Below, piece by piece: positions 17,706-25,568 of a stretch of DNA of 64,000 bases. The number at the start of each line of letters is the position of its first letter. Positions within the stretch are counted from its first letter, which is position 1. A program made the position numbers and the translations under genes. Under the pieces are notes generated by a model. That model did not search any database, had not been told where the DNA came from, and saw nothing but the letters and a program-made list of their open reading frames with translations. The stretch comes from Grimontia celer (lineage in GTDB: Bacteria > Pseudomonadota > Gammaproteobacteria > Enterobacterales > Vibrionaceae): assembly GCF_900055185.1 (NCBI RefSeq), contig NZ_FIZX01000001.1:2108001-2172000 (forward strand), given 5' to 3'.

Positions 17706-18679
17706 GACACTAACCCTTGAAAGACCGTTCTAAGTGTTTTCAGAGTGATTTTCAGATCGAGCCCGATGCTCTGATTTTTCAGATAATAGATGTCGTATTG
17801 ATGCTTGATCATGGCATCTTCGATCGATGAACCATAACCATATTTAATCTGTGCCCAGCCAGTTAAACCTGGTTTCACACTATGTCGGAATGGATACCAA
17901 GGAACATGCTCTTGAAGCAAATCAATAAATTGTTGTCTTTCCGGACGAGGACCAACAAAAGACATCTCGCCTTTCAAAATGTTGTAAATTTGAGGAAGTT
18001 CATCAATCCGAGTCGCGCGGAGAATCTTACCAAAACGAATCACTCGATCATCGTCTGACGAGCTCCATCTCGCTAACCCATTCGATTCCGAGTCTTTGAT
18101 CATTGTTCTTAATTTATAAATCAAAAACGGTTTGTTATACCTCCCAACTCTTTCCTGTTTGTAAATAATTGGAAAACCAGACGTTCCCCCAACAAGTAGC
18201 ATTCCCAACAGAATAAGGGGCCATGTGAATGCAAGAAGCAATAACGCAATCCCAATATCTAGGCACCGCTTAATAAAACGACGGGATCTTCTTGTTACTG
18301 AATAGAAGCAGCGATGTTGCAAAAAATAATGTTCATTCACCAAGGAGAGGTGAGTAAATCCATATTTCGACTCTAGGTGATCCACCAAAGGCATCACTCT
18401 ACCACCAGCCTTAACAACAGCGAGTAGCTGCGAAGATGCATTTTTATCCAATTTGTCTGGGTGCCAATAGCAAACAACCCTAGAACGAAGGCTTTCTGGA
18501 GAAAGAGAGTAATTATTGATATCCCAAGACATTCCTGACAACAAAGATAGTTTTGATAAAAGTTCCTTCTCTTCACCTTTCGAGCAATAAACAACAATAC
18601 TTCTCACACCAACAAATACTCGAACTGGCGTTTTGTCTTCTATACTTTTTTTGGTGGCCGATTCGGCAATCAATGTCAT
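17690..18679 (-). CDS. Undecaprenyl-phosphate sugar transferase heading the capsule operon
   Basis: A polyprenyl-phosphate hexose-1-phosphate transferase of the WcaJ/ExoY type. A roughly 130-residue soluble N-terminal part precedes the membrane hairpin (KRCLDIGIALLLLAFTWPLILLGMLLVGG) and the catalytic domain with IYKQERVGR, LIYKLRTM, RIDELPQIYNILKGEMSFVGPRPE and VKPGLTGWAQ. Such enzymes put the first sugar phosphate on undecaprenyl phosphate, normally for Wzy-type polymers, so its place at the head of an ABC-type kps operon is odd. The frame opens at a GTG at 18760, but that would place the JUMPStart element inside the gene; ATG 18715 and 18679 are better, and 18679 is chosen. No start has a strong ribosome binding site. 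Confidence 0.85.
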   Translation of the reverse strand: MTLIAESATKKSIEDKTPVRVFVGVRSIVVYCSKGEEKELLSKLSLLSGMSWDINNYSLSPESLRSRVVCYWHPDKLDKNASSQLLAVVKAGGRVMPLVDHLESKYGFTHLSLVNEHYFLQHRCFYSVTRRSRRFIKRCLDIGIALLLLAFTWPLILLGMLLVGGTSGFPIIYKQERVGRYNKPFLIYKLRTMIKDSESNGLARWSSSDDDRVIRFGKILRATRIDELPQIYNILKGEMSFVGPRPERQQFIDLLQEHVPWYPFRHSVKPGLTGWAQIKYGYGSSIEDAMIKHQYDIYYLKNQSIGLDLKITLKTLRTVFQGLVSCLKK

Positions 18680-18726
18680 CTTTGTTACATACCCCAACTC
18701 AAGATGGTCTACCATGGAAAGCAGAC

Positions 18727-18768
18727 ACGCTACCGCCCTTGGGTGTCGGCCCCAATGCACGTTATAGC
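18727..18768 (-). promoter_or_regulatory. JUMPStart/ops element of the capsule operon
   Basis: On the minus strand the 42-bp element ends with GGCGGTAGCGT; the ops core GGCGGTAG is what pauses RNA polymerase and recruits RfaH. It matches the element at 46091-46132 at 37 of 42 positions and lies about 50 bp before the first capsule gene. The RfaH gene is in this window (46149-46646). Function is established for ops elements; its use here is inferred. Confidence 0.88.
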
Positions 18769-19100
18769 GATCAATTTGTTTTTCTTTATTTGGCCTATGT
18801 CTAATGTGGCTTAACCTGCAAAGGCTTAGGTGTATTTTTTTAGGCAGCGGTTATTCATCCGCCTAGCGCAGTTTTCATTCGACCTTGTAAAATCAAGGCA
18901 GAAATGTATCACTTTCAATTCATGTGAATAAATTAGAAAACAGTTATTTTTTATTTAACTGGCTCGAAATTAATCAAACGCCACTAAGCCGATGATTTTC
19001 TAAACAAGTGCTATTTTTAACTGCCTCAAAAAGCCCAATTAATGCGACGCAAATAACGCGTATTAAATCTTCAATGACACACTTATTTACATTTTCACCA
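18769..19100. other. A+T-rich promoter region of the capsule operon
   Basis: About 330 bp with no gene, between the JUMPStart element and the end of the orphan lipoprotein gene. It must contain the capsule promoter on the minus strand upstream of the ops element. No clear -35/-10 pair was picked out by eye, and no terminator for the lipoprotein gene was seen. Confidence 0.5.
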
Positions 19101-19457
19101 TCAGTGATCGGCATAAACGGTTAATTGCCCCACATTCATTACGATGCCACTTTCTAATAATTCAACCTCGCCTTCACGGCAGATGGTTAAACGCACCTCG
19201 GGCTTGGGTTCATTAACGTAATATTCACACTCTGGCGTGCCAGCGCCGAGTATCCGGCTATAAACAACTACTTGTGATGAGGTAAAACCGCTATGGAGGA
19301 AAACGAAATGTTCGTTGGAAGGAGATACACGGACTTTTTCTTCTACACCGTTACTCCACACAATGGAGCCATTCGCTTGAATAGATGAGCGAGGGCCTGA
19401 GCAGCCCGTGACTAACAGGATAAAAGCAAAGAGTGGAACAAAAACTAAAGACTTCAT
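19101..19457 (-). CDS. Orphan small lipoprotein
   Basis: A 118-residue predicted lipoprotein from the ATG at 19457: MKSLVFVPLFAFILLVTGC gives Cys19 as the lipidated residue. A GTG at 19490 would add 11 residues but would displace the signal peptide. The mature part has two cysteines (PECEYY and LTICRE) and no family that I recognise. It stands between the capsule operon and the divergent yjbE-type operon, on the capsule strand but upstream of the JUMPStart element, so readthrough into the capsule operon is possible. It shares a faint C-terminal pattern with the capsule-operon lipoprotein at 15110-15472. Confidence 0.65.
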   Translation of the reverse strand: MKSLVFVPLFAFILLVTGCSGPRSSIQANGSIVWSNGVEEKVRVSPSNEHFVFLHSGFTSSQVVVYSRILGAGTPECEYYVNEPKPEVRLTICREGEVELLESGIVMNVGQLTVYADH

Positions 19458-19582
19458 GGCGACACCGACACTGCCAAATTTAATTGGCACGAAGTGTACT
19501 TTTTTAAACCATTAGACTCAATAGAGACACACTAGTCTTTTTTATGAACTTTGAAGTGCTCCATTGCACAAGGAATTGCTGA

Positions 19583-19609
19583 TTGACATTTTTTATATGT
19601 TTACTTAAT
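19583..19609 (+). promoter_or_regulatory. Possible promoter of the yjb operon
   Basis: A perfect TTGACA -35 hexamer at 19583-19588 precedes the yjbE-like gene by about 100 bp. The best -10 is weak: CTTAAT (19604-19609) at 15-bp spacing. The low score of the -10 suggests either activator dependence or a chance match. Confidence 0.3.
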
Positions 19610-19685
19610 TCCCAATACTGTTTAGCATTTTAGGAGCCTGTCTAAATGTAGAAACAGGTGACTCATAAAAGATATGGAGTTTTTC

Positions 19686-19937
19686 ATGAAAAAATCAGCA
19701 ATTGCAGCTCTGGCAGCAATGATGATGGCAGCACCAGCAATGGCTGCTGAAGAAACTGCAGCTTCTACTGGCGGTTCCGCAGGTGGTGCAACTGCATCTA
19801 CCGCTGCTGTTGGTGGTGTAACTGCAACTGGTGTTGCGATCGGTGCTGCTGTTGTTGCAGCAGTTGTTGTTGCGGTTGACGCATCTGACAACGACACTGC
19901 AACCACGACTTCAACTTCTGTTACCACTCAAGGTTAA
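19686..19937 (+). CDS. yjbE: YjbE-like secreted small protein
   Basis: An 83-residue protein starting at the ATG at 19686 (MKKSAIAALAAMMMAAPAMA), with TGGAG 6 bases upstream; the longer frame from 19674 has no such site. After the signal peptide the protein is almost entirely Ala, Gly, Thr, Ser and Val, with a hydrophobic middle (VAIGAAVVAAVVVAV) and a Thr-rich tail, as in E. coli YjbE. The following genes are clear YjbF, YjbG and YjbH homologues, which supports the call. The yjb operon affects exopolysaccharide production; the role of YjbE is unknown. A terminator separates it from yjbF. Confidence 0.75.
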   Translation: MKKSAIAALAAMMMAAPAMAAEETAASTGGSAGGATASTAAVGGVTATGVAIGAAVVAAVVVAVDASDNDTATTTSTSVTTQG

Positions 19938-19955
19938 TCAGTAAGTTGCGTAAAA

Positions 19956-19985
19956 AAAACCGAACAGTGCAAGCTGTTCGGTTTT
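19956..19985 (+). terminator. Terminator/attenuator between yjbE and yjbF
   Basis: AAAACCGAACAG (19956-19967) pairs with CTGTTCGGTTTT (19974-19985) around a 6-base loop. It is a strong intrinsic terminator located inside the putative yjbEFGH operon, 19 bp after yjbE, and should make yjbE far more abundant than yjbFGH unless a second promoter follows. Confidence 0.8.
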
Positions 19986-20057
19986 CTTCATATTTATACC
20001 CTTAGAATTAACGCCGCATCGTTCGTTTAGGCTTGTTGGCGACTCAGTTGTAGTACT

Positions 20058-20768
20058 ATGAAAAATTGTAATTTCGGCTTAAAAGCCATTGCGCTAATAG
20101 GTGCAGTCCTTGCCCTTTCTGGCTGCAGTCAAAAATTTCAGGATGTGCAAGACACGATGTCGCTCGCATTGTTCGGACATGACGATGTAGTGATTTCGGC
20201 AGACAAAGTCAATGACCTTCCTTACGCCAGCCTGTATGCCAAAACGGAAAAAAGTGGCCAGGCATTTATGGTGTTGGGTTATGCCAACCCAAGCATGTCG
20301 AACCTTGCCGAACCTACCCAGAGTTTTCAATTGAAGTGGCTGTCTGCCACCAACGAAATGCTGGTCACCGAATATGGCCGCATTGTAAAAACGGTGAATC
20401 TTCATGGTGGGAACCTTTCTGCCAGCTATTCGCACCAAGCCGATCCTTTGGCTTTGGGTTTACTGAAAAGTGTCACCCCACAGGTGTGGAAGCGCAAAGT
20501 GGATTGGCAGCCAGGTAACCATGTCGGTTACACGCTGGAATCTCGCTTCCAGCTGCAAGGCGAGCAAACCCTGCTGATTAATGAAAAGCCAGTTTCAACA
20601 CTGCACTTTATCGAGTATGTGCGCGCCACTCAGCTTGATATCGCCTTTGAAAACGAATTTTGGTTAAAACCTGATTCCGGCGAGGTGGTTGCCAGCGTTC
20701 AAACTCCAGCCCCGGGTATGCCAAGCATTGAGCTCACACTGCTGAAACCCTTTGCGGGAGGCAAGTAA
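20058..20768 (+). CDS. yjbF: YjbF/GfcB-family lipoprotein
   Basis: A 236-residue lipoprotein (lipobox ALSGC, Cys23) of the YjbF/GfcB family. In E. coli the paralogous gfcABCD operon is needed for group 4 capsule and yjbEFGH for an exopolysaccharide under Rcs control. The length and the order lipoprotein, periplasmic protein, large outer-membrane protein match. The start ATG at 20058 has no obvious ribosome binding site. The stop is 4 bp before the yjbG start. Confidence 0.85.
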   Translation: MKNCNFGLKAIALIGAVLALSGCSQKFQDVQDTMSLALFGHDDVVISADKVNDLPYASLYAKTEKSGQAFMVLGYANPSMSNLAEPTQSFQLKWLSATNEMLVTEYGRIVKTVNLHGGNLSASYSHQADPLALGLLKSVTPQVWKRKVDWQPGNHVGYTLESRFQLQGEQTLLINEKPVSTLHFIEYVRATQLDIAFENEFWLKPDSGEVVASVQTPAPGMPSIELTLLKPFAGGK

Positions 20769-20772
20769 TAAA

Positions 20773-21579
20773 ATGAAACCTTACTTTTCCTTTATCCGGT
20801 CATGCTTTGTTTTGGCGCTGCTTGCAGTACCTACCATCGCTCATACCGCAGAACAAACCGTGTTGACGGTAAAAACCGCAACAGACGACAAACGTGTCTA
20901 TCAAGTCACGTTTGATGGTGCAACCCGAGTTTCACAAGTAGTGTCACAAGGCGCTAGCGTGGTTAGAGCTAACGCTACTAACATTCTTGCTCACAATACC
21001 GATACCATTTTCTGGCAAGGCGCAGGATTATTTAATACTGCCGATACCGCTGATATCGACGCGTTGACAGCTCGCATTGAAAATCAATTGGGCTCACTCA
21101 AGGAGCAGTGGAAGGGCGATGCAGAAAAACTAGGCGCTGTTTCTACCCTTTCCGACTTCCTCGCCTCATCAACATTTGCTTCCCGAATTTCAGTCGAGCT
21201 GGATGAAGATTTCTATCTCGCGGGTAGCAAGGTGAACCCTCTGGTGCGTGGCGATCTCATGCTGCTACTTCCTAGCCGGCCAAACAATGTTTGGGTCATC
21301 GGCGCAGTCACCCAAACCACTGACGCTGATTTTTCGCCTGTTTATATCGCGGATGATTATCTCGACACTGCTGACACCTTGAATAACTTTGGGATCAGTG
21401 AAGTTTCAGTCGTTCAGCCAAATGGCAAGCTTGAGACTCACCCAGTGGCTTACTGGAACCAAGTGCCAAAGAACGTAGCACCGGGCGCTGTGATTTTTGT
21501 GCCTTTTCAAAGTTTACCCTCTGAGCTCTCTTCTCTTAACCGCGATATTCCGCGTCTTCTTCAACATCGGGTTATGTAG
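20773..21579 (+). CDS. yjbG: YjbG/GfcC-family periplasmic protein
   Basis: A 268-residue protein with an N-terminal signal peptide (SFIRSCFVLALLAVPTIAHTA) and the GfcC-like domain. The ATG at 20773 follows GGGAGG by 10 bases and is preferred to the TTG at 20752, which lies inside yjbF. GfcC-family proteins are periplasmic with beta-grasp domains like those of polysaccharide export proteins, and the C-terminal PGAVIFVPFQSLPSELSSLNRDIPRLLQHR fits. It probably handles the exported polymer together with YjbF and YjbH. The stop is 2 bp before yjbH. Confidence 0.85.
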   Translation: MKPYFSFIRSCFVLALLAVPTIAHTAEQTVLTVKTATDDKRVYQVTFDGATRVSQVVSQGASVVRANATNILAHNTDTIFWQGAGLFNTADTADIDALTARIENQLGSLKEQWKGDAEKLGAVSTLSDFLASSTFASRISVELDEDFYLAGSKVNPLVRGDLMLLLPSRPNNVWVIGAVTQTTDADFSPVYIADDYLDTADTLNNFGISEVSVVQPNGKLETHPVAYWNQVPKNVAPGAVIFVPFQSLPSELSSLNRDIPRLLQHRVM

Positions 21580-21581
21580 TC

Positions 21582-23753
21582 ATGTGTTGTTCCTTTTTTA
21601 AACTCTCTACTCTTTCTCTGGCAGTGATGCATGCAATGCCTGCGGTCGCAAACGATTTGGATTTCACGCCGTTTACACCAACGCAAAGTGACTTTGGCGG
21701 TGTGGGTTTAATGCAAATGCCAACAGGACGCGTGGCACCGGAAGGTGAGTTTTCGCTGGGTGTGACTATGAATGATGATTACCATCATTACCATAGCTCC
21801 CTACAGTTGATGCCTTGGCTGGAAGCAACTATCCGCTACACTCAGGTTCCAGATCGGAAATACAATAACAATCCGAATTTTGCGCCTGAAGACCGAGCTT
21901 ATACCGATAAAGGAATAGACGTAAAATTAAGACTCTTAGAGGAAAGTTATTGGATCCCTGAAACTTCCATCGGGCTAAGAGATCTTGGTGGTACTGGTTT
22001 GTTTGATGGTGAGTATATTGCCGCCAGCAAACACATAGGGCCGTTCGACTTTACGGCGGGTATCGGCTGGGGTTATATCGGTAACCGCGCCAACCTGAAA
22101 GGTGACACCTCACTCGGCGATGATTGCGGTCGCGATACCTCTTACAAAGGCAAAGGCGGTAGCTTTGATTATGGCCGCTGGTTTACCGGTTGTATGTCAG
22201 TGTTTGGGGGCGTGGAGTATCAAACACCTTGGGAACCACTGATCCTGAAACTGGAGTATGACGGCAACAACTATCAAAGCGATACTTTGGTCGTTAAAGA
22301 TGTTAAGGAAATGCCGCAGGATTCGCCATTCAACTTAGGCGCAGTTTATAAATTTGGTAACTGGGGGGATATCCGCGCCAGTTATGAACGCGGTAATACC
22401 TGGACGGTGGGCTTCACGCTAAAAACCAATTTCAACACGCTGGCGCAAAACTGGGTAGATACTCCAACACCTGCATACAATGGCGCTCAGGGTAAATCAG
22501 TTGAAGATATTGATTGGGATCGCGTCGCGACTGATCTGGAAACCATTGCGGGTTATGGCGACACCAAAGTGTATGCAGATGATGAAAGCATCACGGTAGT
22601 GGGTAGCCAATCTAAATACCGCAACCGCGATTTCGCCCATGAAAAAGCGGCGATGATTCTGACCAATACGGGGTCTAAAGCGTCGACTTATCATTTGGTA
22701 GAGCAACAAGCCAAACAAACCACCATTCAGACTGACATTGATGCGGCTGCCTACCGTAAAGTGGCTAATCAGGAGTATGTTGGTGCAAGTGTGACGGAAA
22801 CCACGACGCGCGTTAATCCTGAATCTGCACGTGGCATGTTGCAGGCTGATACCAGCAAACCTTGGTCGGTCAGTGTTAACCCAAGTCTTCAGCAATCAAT
22901 TGGTGGTTCGGAAGACTTCTACCTGTTTAATGTAGGCGTGACTGCTGGCGCGAGCTATTGGCTAACCGACAATATCGAATTTGGCGGCGGGGTTTACGTT
23001 AACCTTTACGACAACTACGACAAATTCAAATATGACGTACCGCCTGATGGCACAGATTTAAAACGCGTTCGGACGCTGGTTCGTCAGTACATTTCTGATA
23101 ACACTGTTCGCGTGAGCAATCTTCAGTTAACGGCTTTTGATAAGTTCGGCGATAGTTTCTATGTTCAGGCATACGGCGGCTACCTGGAAACCATGTTTGC
23201 AGGTGTAGGTGGTGAAGTCTTGTACCGCCCTCTTAACAGCAACTGGGCATTTGGCTTGGACATGAACTATGTGGCGCAGCGCGACCCGAATTCAGAGTTT
23301 GGCATTTTCACCGAAGAAGTACATTTCGACCCAATTACTGGTCGTTACTACCGAGTACAAACTGGCACACCAACCGGCCACTTCACCACTTATTACCGCC
23401 CAGAGTGGAGCTGGTTTGATGATTTGCTGATTAAGGCAAGTGTCGGTCAGTATCTGGCCGAAGATAAAGGTGTAACGCTGGATGTTTCCAAGCAATTTGA
23501 TAGCGGCGTGATTGCGGGTGCCTATATGGCGAAAACCAACCTGTCAGCGGAAGAGTTTGGTGAAGGTAGCTTTAACAAAGGCTTCTATATCTCGATTCCT
23601 TTCGACATCTTTACGGTTAAGCCAAGCGCAAGCCGTGCCGTTATCGGCTGGACACCGCTTTCCCGAGATGGCGGCCAGATGCTGGGTAGAAAATACAGCC
23701 TTTACAGCATGACGGATGGGCGTTATCCGAATTCGGAGTTTACGAATAGGTAA
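21582..23753 (+). CDS. yjbH: YjbH/GfcD-family outer-membrane protein
   Basis: A 723-residue exported protein, close in size to E. coli YjbH (about 700). After a signal peptide (STLSLAVMHAMPAVA) comes the family opening DFGGVGLMQMPTGRVAPEGEFSLGVTMNDDYHHYHSSLQLMPWLEATIRYTQVPDRKY. The amphipathic beta-strand pattern and many aromatic residues through to the C-terminus indicate an outer-membrane barrel, possibly two barrel domains around a central periplasmic part (about 300-430). It likely forms the exit for the yjb exopolysaccharide. It is the last gene of the operon and has only a short CGCAC/GTGCG hairpin after it (23755-23767). Confidence 0.88.
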   Translation: MCCSFFKLSTLSLAVMHAMPAVANDLDFTPFTPTQSDFGGVGLMQMPTGRVAPEGEFSLGVTMNDDYHHYHSSLQLMPWLEATIRYTQVPDRKYNNNPNFAPEDRAYTDKGIDVKLRLLEESYWIPETSIGLRDLGGTGLFDGEYIAASKHIGPFDFTAGIGWGYIGNRANLKGDTSLGDDCGRDTSYKGKGGSFDYGRWFTGCMSVFGGVEYQTPWEPLILKLEYDGNNYQSDTLVVKDVKEMPQDSPFNLGAVYKFGNWGDIRASYERGNTWTVGFTLKTNFNTLAQNWVDTPTPAYNGAQGKSVEDIDWDRVATDLETIAGYGDTKVYADDESITVVGSQSKYRNRDFAHEKAAMILTNTGSKASTYHLVEQQAKQTTIQTDIDAAAYRKVANQEYVGASVTETTTRVNPESARGMLQADTSKPWSVSVNPSLQQSIGGSEDFYLFNVGVTAGASYWLTDNIEFGGGVYVNLYDNYDKFKYDVPPDGTDLKRVRTLVRQYISDNTVRVSNLQLTAFDKFGDSFYVQAYGGYLETMFAGVGGEVLYRPLNSNWAFGLDMNYVAQRDPNSEFGIFTEEVHFDPITGRYYRVQTGTPTGHFTTYYRPEWSWFDDLLIKASVGQYLAEDKGVTLDVSKQFDSGVIAGAYMAKTNLSAEEFGEGSFNKGFYISIPFDIFTVKPSASRAVIGWTPLSRDGGQMLGRKYSLYSMTDGRYPNSEFTNR

Positions 23754-23780
23754 TCGCACGAAGTGCGAAGGGGCGAGGAA

Positions 23781-24052
23781 GAGCAGGTCCTAGATCCTAG
23801 GAAGAGCGAAGAGCTGAGGTCCCAGGGTCCTAGAAAGAGCTTAAGAGCTAAGGGTGACTGAGTACAGAATACGAGATTACAGAATACGGGATTACGGATT
23901 ACGGATTACGGATTACGGTTTTTCCAGGGTCCCACAGATAATCAAGCTTTTTCCTGTATTCAGTATTCCTTGCTCTTCCGGTATTCCACTTTTCCTGCAC
24001 ACCCGCTCTTTCGTTTCACCGCTCTAACCTAGGATCCTAGGACCTTGCTCTT
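23781..24052. repeat. CTAG-rich inverted-repeat segment between convergent genes
   Basis: This gene-free stretch between yjbH and rjg has arms related in inverted orientation: GAGCAGGTCCTAGATCC at 23781-23797 and, on the other strand, GAGCAAGGTCCTAGGATCC ending at 24052. CTAG occurs seven times between 23790 and 24075, far above expectation for this usually rare tetramer. Inside lie AGAGC-type repeats, a GAATAC/GTATTC inverted pair and the second GGATTAC array. The origin is not recognised. Confidence 0.6.
23889..23916. repeat. Second GGATTAC heptamer array
   Basis: Four perfect copies of GGATTAC, preceded by decayed copies (GAATACG, AGATTAC, AGAATAC) from about 23867. It has the same orientation as the array at 5800-5859, so about 28 bp of perfect direct repeat bracket 18 kb that contain the whole capsule operon and the yjb operon. 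Confidence 0.9.
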
Positions 24053-24071
24053 ACCCTAGGATCTGTCTCCC

Positions 24072-25430
24072 CTAGTCCCTGTCTTTCGCCATCACCACCC
24101 TTTCCGCCAAACCTCGCTGTTTTATCTCTTTCGCCAGCGCTTCTTGCGCTTCGGCATCGCCATGAACAATTCTGATTTCTTTGGGTTTTGCAGGAATGCC
24201 TTCTATAAACTGCAGCAGTTCATTTTTGTCTGCATGGGCGGAGTAGCCGGACATGGTGTGAATGTGGGCACTAACATCGATTGGTTGATTGTCGATTTCA
24301 ACCTGCTTTTCTCCACGTTGGAGTTTTCGCCCGAGTGTTCCTCTCGCTTGATAGCCTGCTAATATCACATCGGTTCTGGCATCTGGCAGTAGTGCTTTCA
24401 GGTAATTCAAAATACGGCCACCATTACACATGCCACTGGCAGCAACGACGATCGCGGGCTCTCCCGTTTGCTTTAGTCGATTGACTAAAGCTTGATGATC
24501 ACTGTGCGAATCGATGGTTATACACTGTTCAAATGCGAGTGGGTGTCTGTCAGCTTCTAATCTTGTTTTTGCTTCCTCGCTCCAAAGAGTTTTGAATTCG
24601 CGATACTGGTCAGTTACTTTGGCCGCCATTGGCGAATCCAAAATGACGGGGATTTTCGACCACTCCCGTTTCTCAAGGTCATCCAATTGAGTGGTAATGA
24701 TGGCTTCGATATCAAAAAGCAGTTCTTGGGTGCGCCCGACGCTGAATGCGGGAATAAGTATTACGCCTCCGTCTAACAGCGAGCGGTCAATTAAAGCTTT
24801 GAGTCTTTGCGCTCTGTGTTCTATTGACTCATGTACCCCGTCACCATAGGTACTCTCTATCACCAGCACATCTGCTCTTTCAGGTGGCATTGGGTCTGGG
24901 AGTAAAGGCGTGTTGTTAGGGCCGAGATCCCCAGAAAAGACAATCACTTCTTTGCTGGGGAGTTTCACTTCCACAAAGGCAGAGCCTAGGATATGACCTG
25001 CTGGTTGAAAGCGAATATCTGCCACTAAATCGGACTTATGATTAACACTTCGCCAGACTCCATAATGTACAGGAACAGTGAGTGAGTCGATAAGTTTGAG
25101 AATACGCTGTCTATCTTTTCGCTTAAGCCCCAGTTGAAGGCGAAGCGCATCGTCCAACATCATTGGAATCAACTTGGCAGTTGCCAAAGTACAGTAGATA
25201 GGAGAGTTAAAACCTGCCGCTAGCAGCCAGGGTAGGCGTCCGATATGGTCGATGTGGGCGTGGGTAAGGATTAATGCATCTATATCATGAACATCAAATT
25301 CGATATCGAGCGACCGCGCTTCTTCACCTTGAAACAAACCACAATCAATGAGGAGCTTTCCACTTTCTGTGGTGAGTTGATGGCATGAGCCAGTTACACC
25401 GGTTTTGGCACCGTGGTGGGTGATGTGCAT
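24072..25430 (-). CDS. rjg: Beta-CASP metallo-beta-lactamase-fold RNase (Rjg-like)
   Basis: A 452-residue metallo-beta-lactamase/beta-CASP protein. Motifs: ILTHAHIDHIGRLPWL (metal site HxHxDH), SGDLGPNNTPLLPDP, VIESTYGDGVH, IPAFSVGRTQELLFDIEAII, and the C-terminal HIHTMSGYSAHADKNELLQFIE with KEIRIVHGDAEAQEAL. Proteins of this kind resemble mRNA 3-prime-end processing nucleases (CPSF-73/Ysh1). In V. cholerae the homologue rjg is the right junction gene of the O-antigen locus; here it likewise adjoins the O-antigen genes. It is transcribed alone, with a terminator for the upstream gene at 25485-25515. Confidence 0.88.
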   Translation of the reverse strand: MHITHHGAKTGVTGSCHQLTTESGKLLIDCGLFQGEEARSLDIEFDVHDIDALILTHAHIDHIGRLPWLLAAGFNSPIYCTLATAKLIPMMLDDALRLQLGLKRKDRQRILKLIDSLTVPVHYGVWRSVNHKSDLVADIRFQPAGHILGSAFVEVKLPSKEVIVFSGDLGPNNTPLLPDPMPPERADVLVIESTYGDGVHESIEHRAQRLKALIDRSLLDGGVILIPAFSVGRTQELLFDIEAIITTQLDDLEKREWSKIPVILDSPMAAKVTDQYREFKTLWSEEAKTRLEADRHPLAFEQCITIDSHSDHQALVNRLKQTGEPAIVVAASGMCNGGRILNYLKALLPDARTDVILAGYQARGTLGRKLQRGEKQVEIDNQPIDVSAHIHTMSGYSAHADKNELLQFIEGIPAKPKEIRIVHGDAEAQEALAKEIKQRGLAERVVMAKDRD

Positions 25431-25484
25431 ATCGAATCTTCCATGTATTGATATTCACCATAATGCCTAAATCAGGAACAAAAA

Positions 25485-25515
25485 AATCCCTCTCATACAG
25501 GGTATGAGAGGGATT
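25485..25515 (-). terminator. Terminator after the O-antigen ligase gene
   Basis: AATCCCTCTCATAC (25485-25498) pairs perfectly over 14 bp with GTATGAGAGGGATT (25502-25515) around a 3-base loop; on the minus strand it is followed by a T run. It ends the waaL transcript before rjg. Confidence 0.9.
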
Positions 25516-25568
25516 ACCGAATTCAGAGCAACTGGGTTGCAATACTATTCATCAAAGCGCAAAGACAA

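Noticed and set aside
18680-18760. N-terminal extension of the sugar transferase from GTG 18760
   Set aside because: The extension would encode the JUMPStart/ops element, which belongs in an untranslated leader; the conserved part begins after 18679.
24072-25430. Beta-lactamase (antibiotic resistance) reading of the metallo-beta-lactamase-fold gene
   Set aside because: The beta-CASP motifs and length match RNA-processing nucleases, not class B beta-lactamases, and no signal peptide is present.
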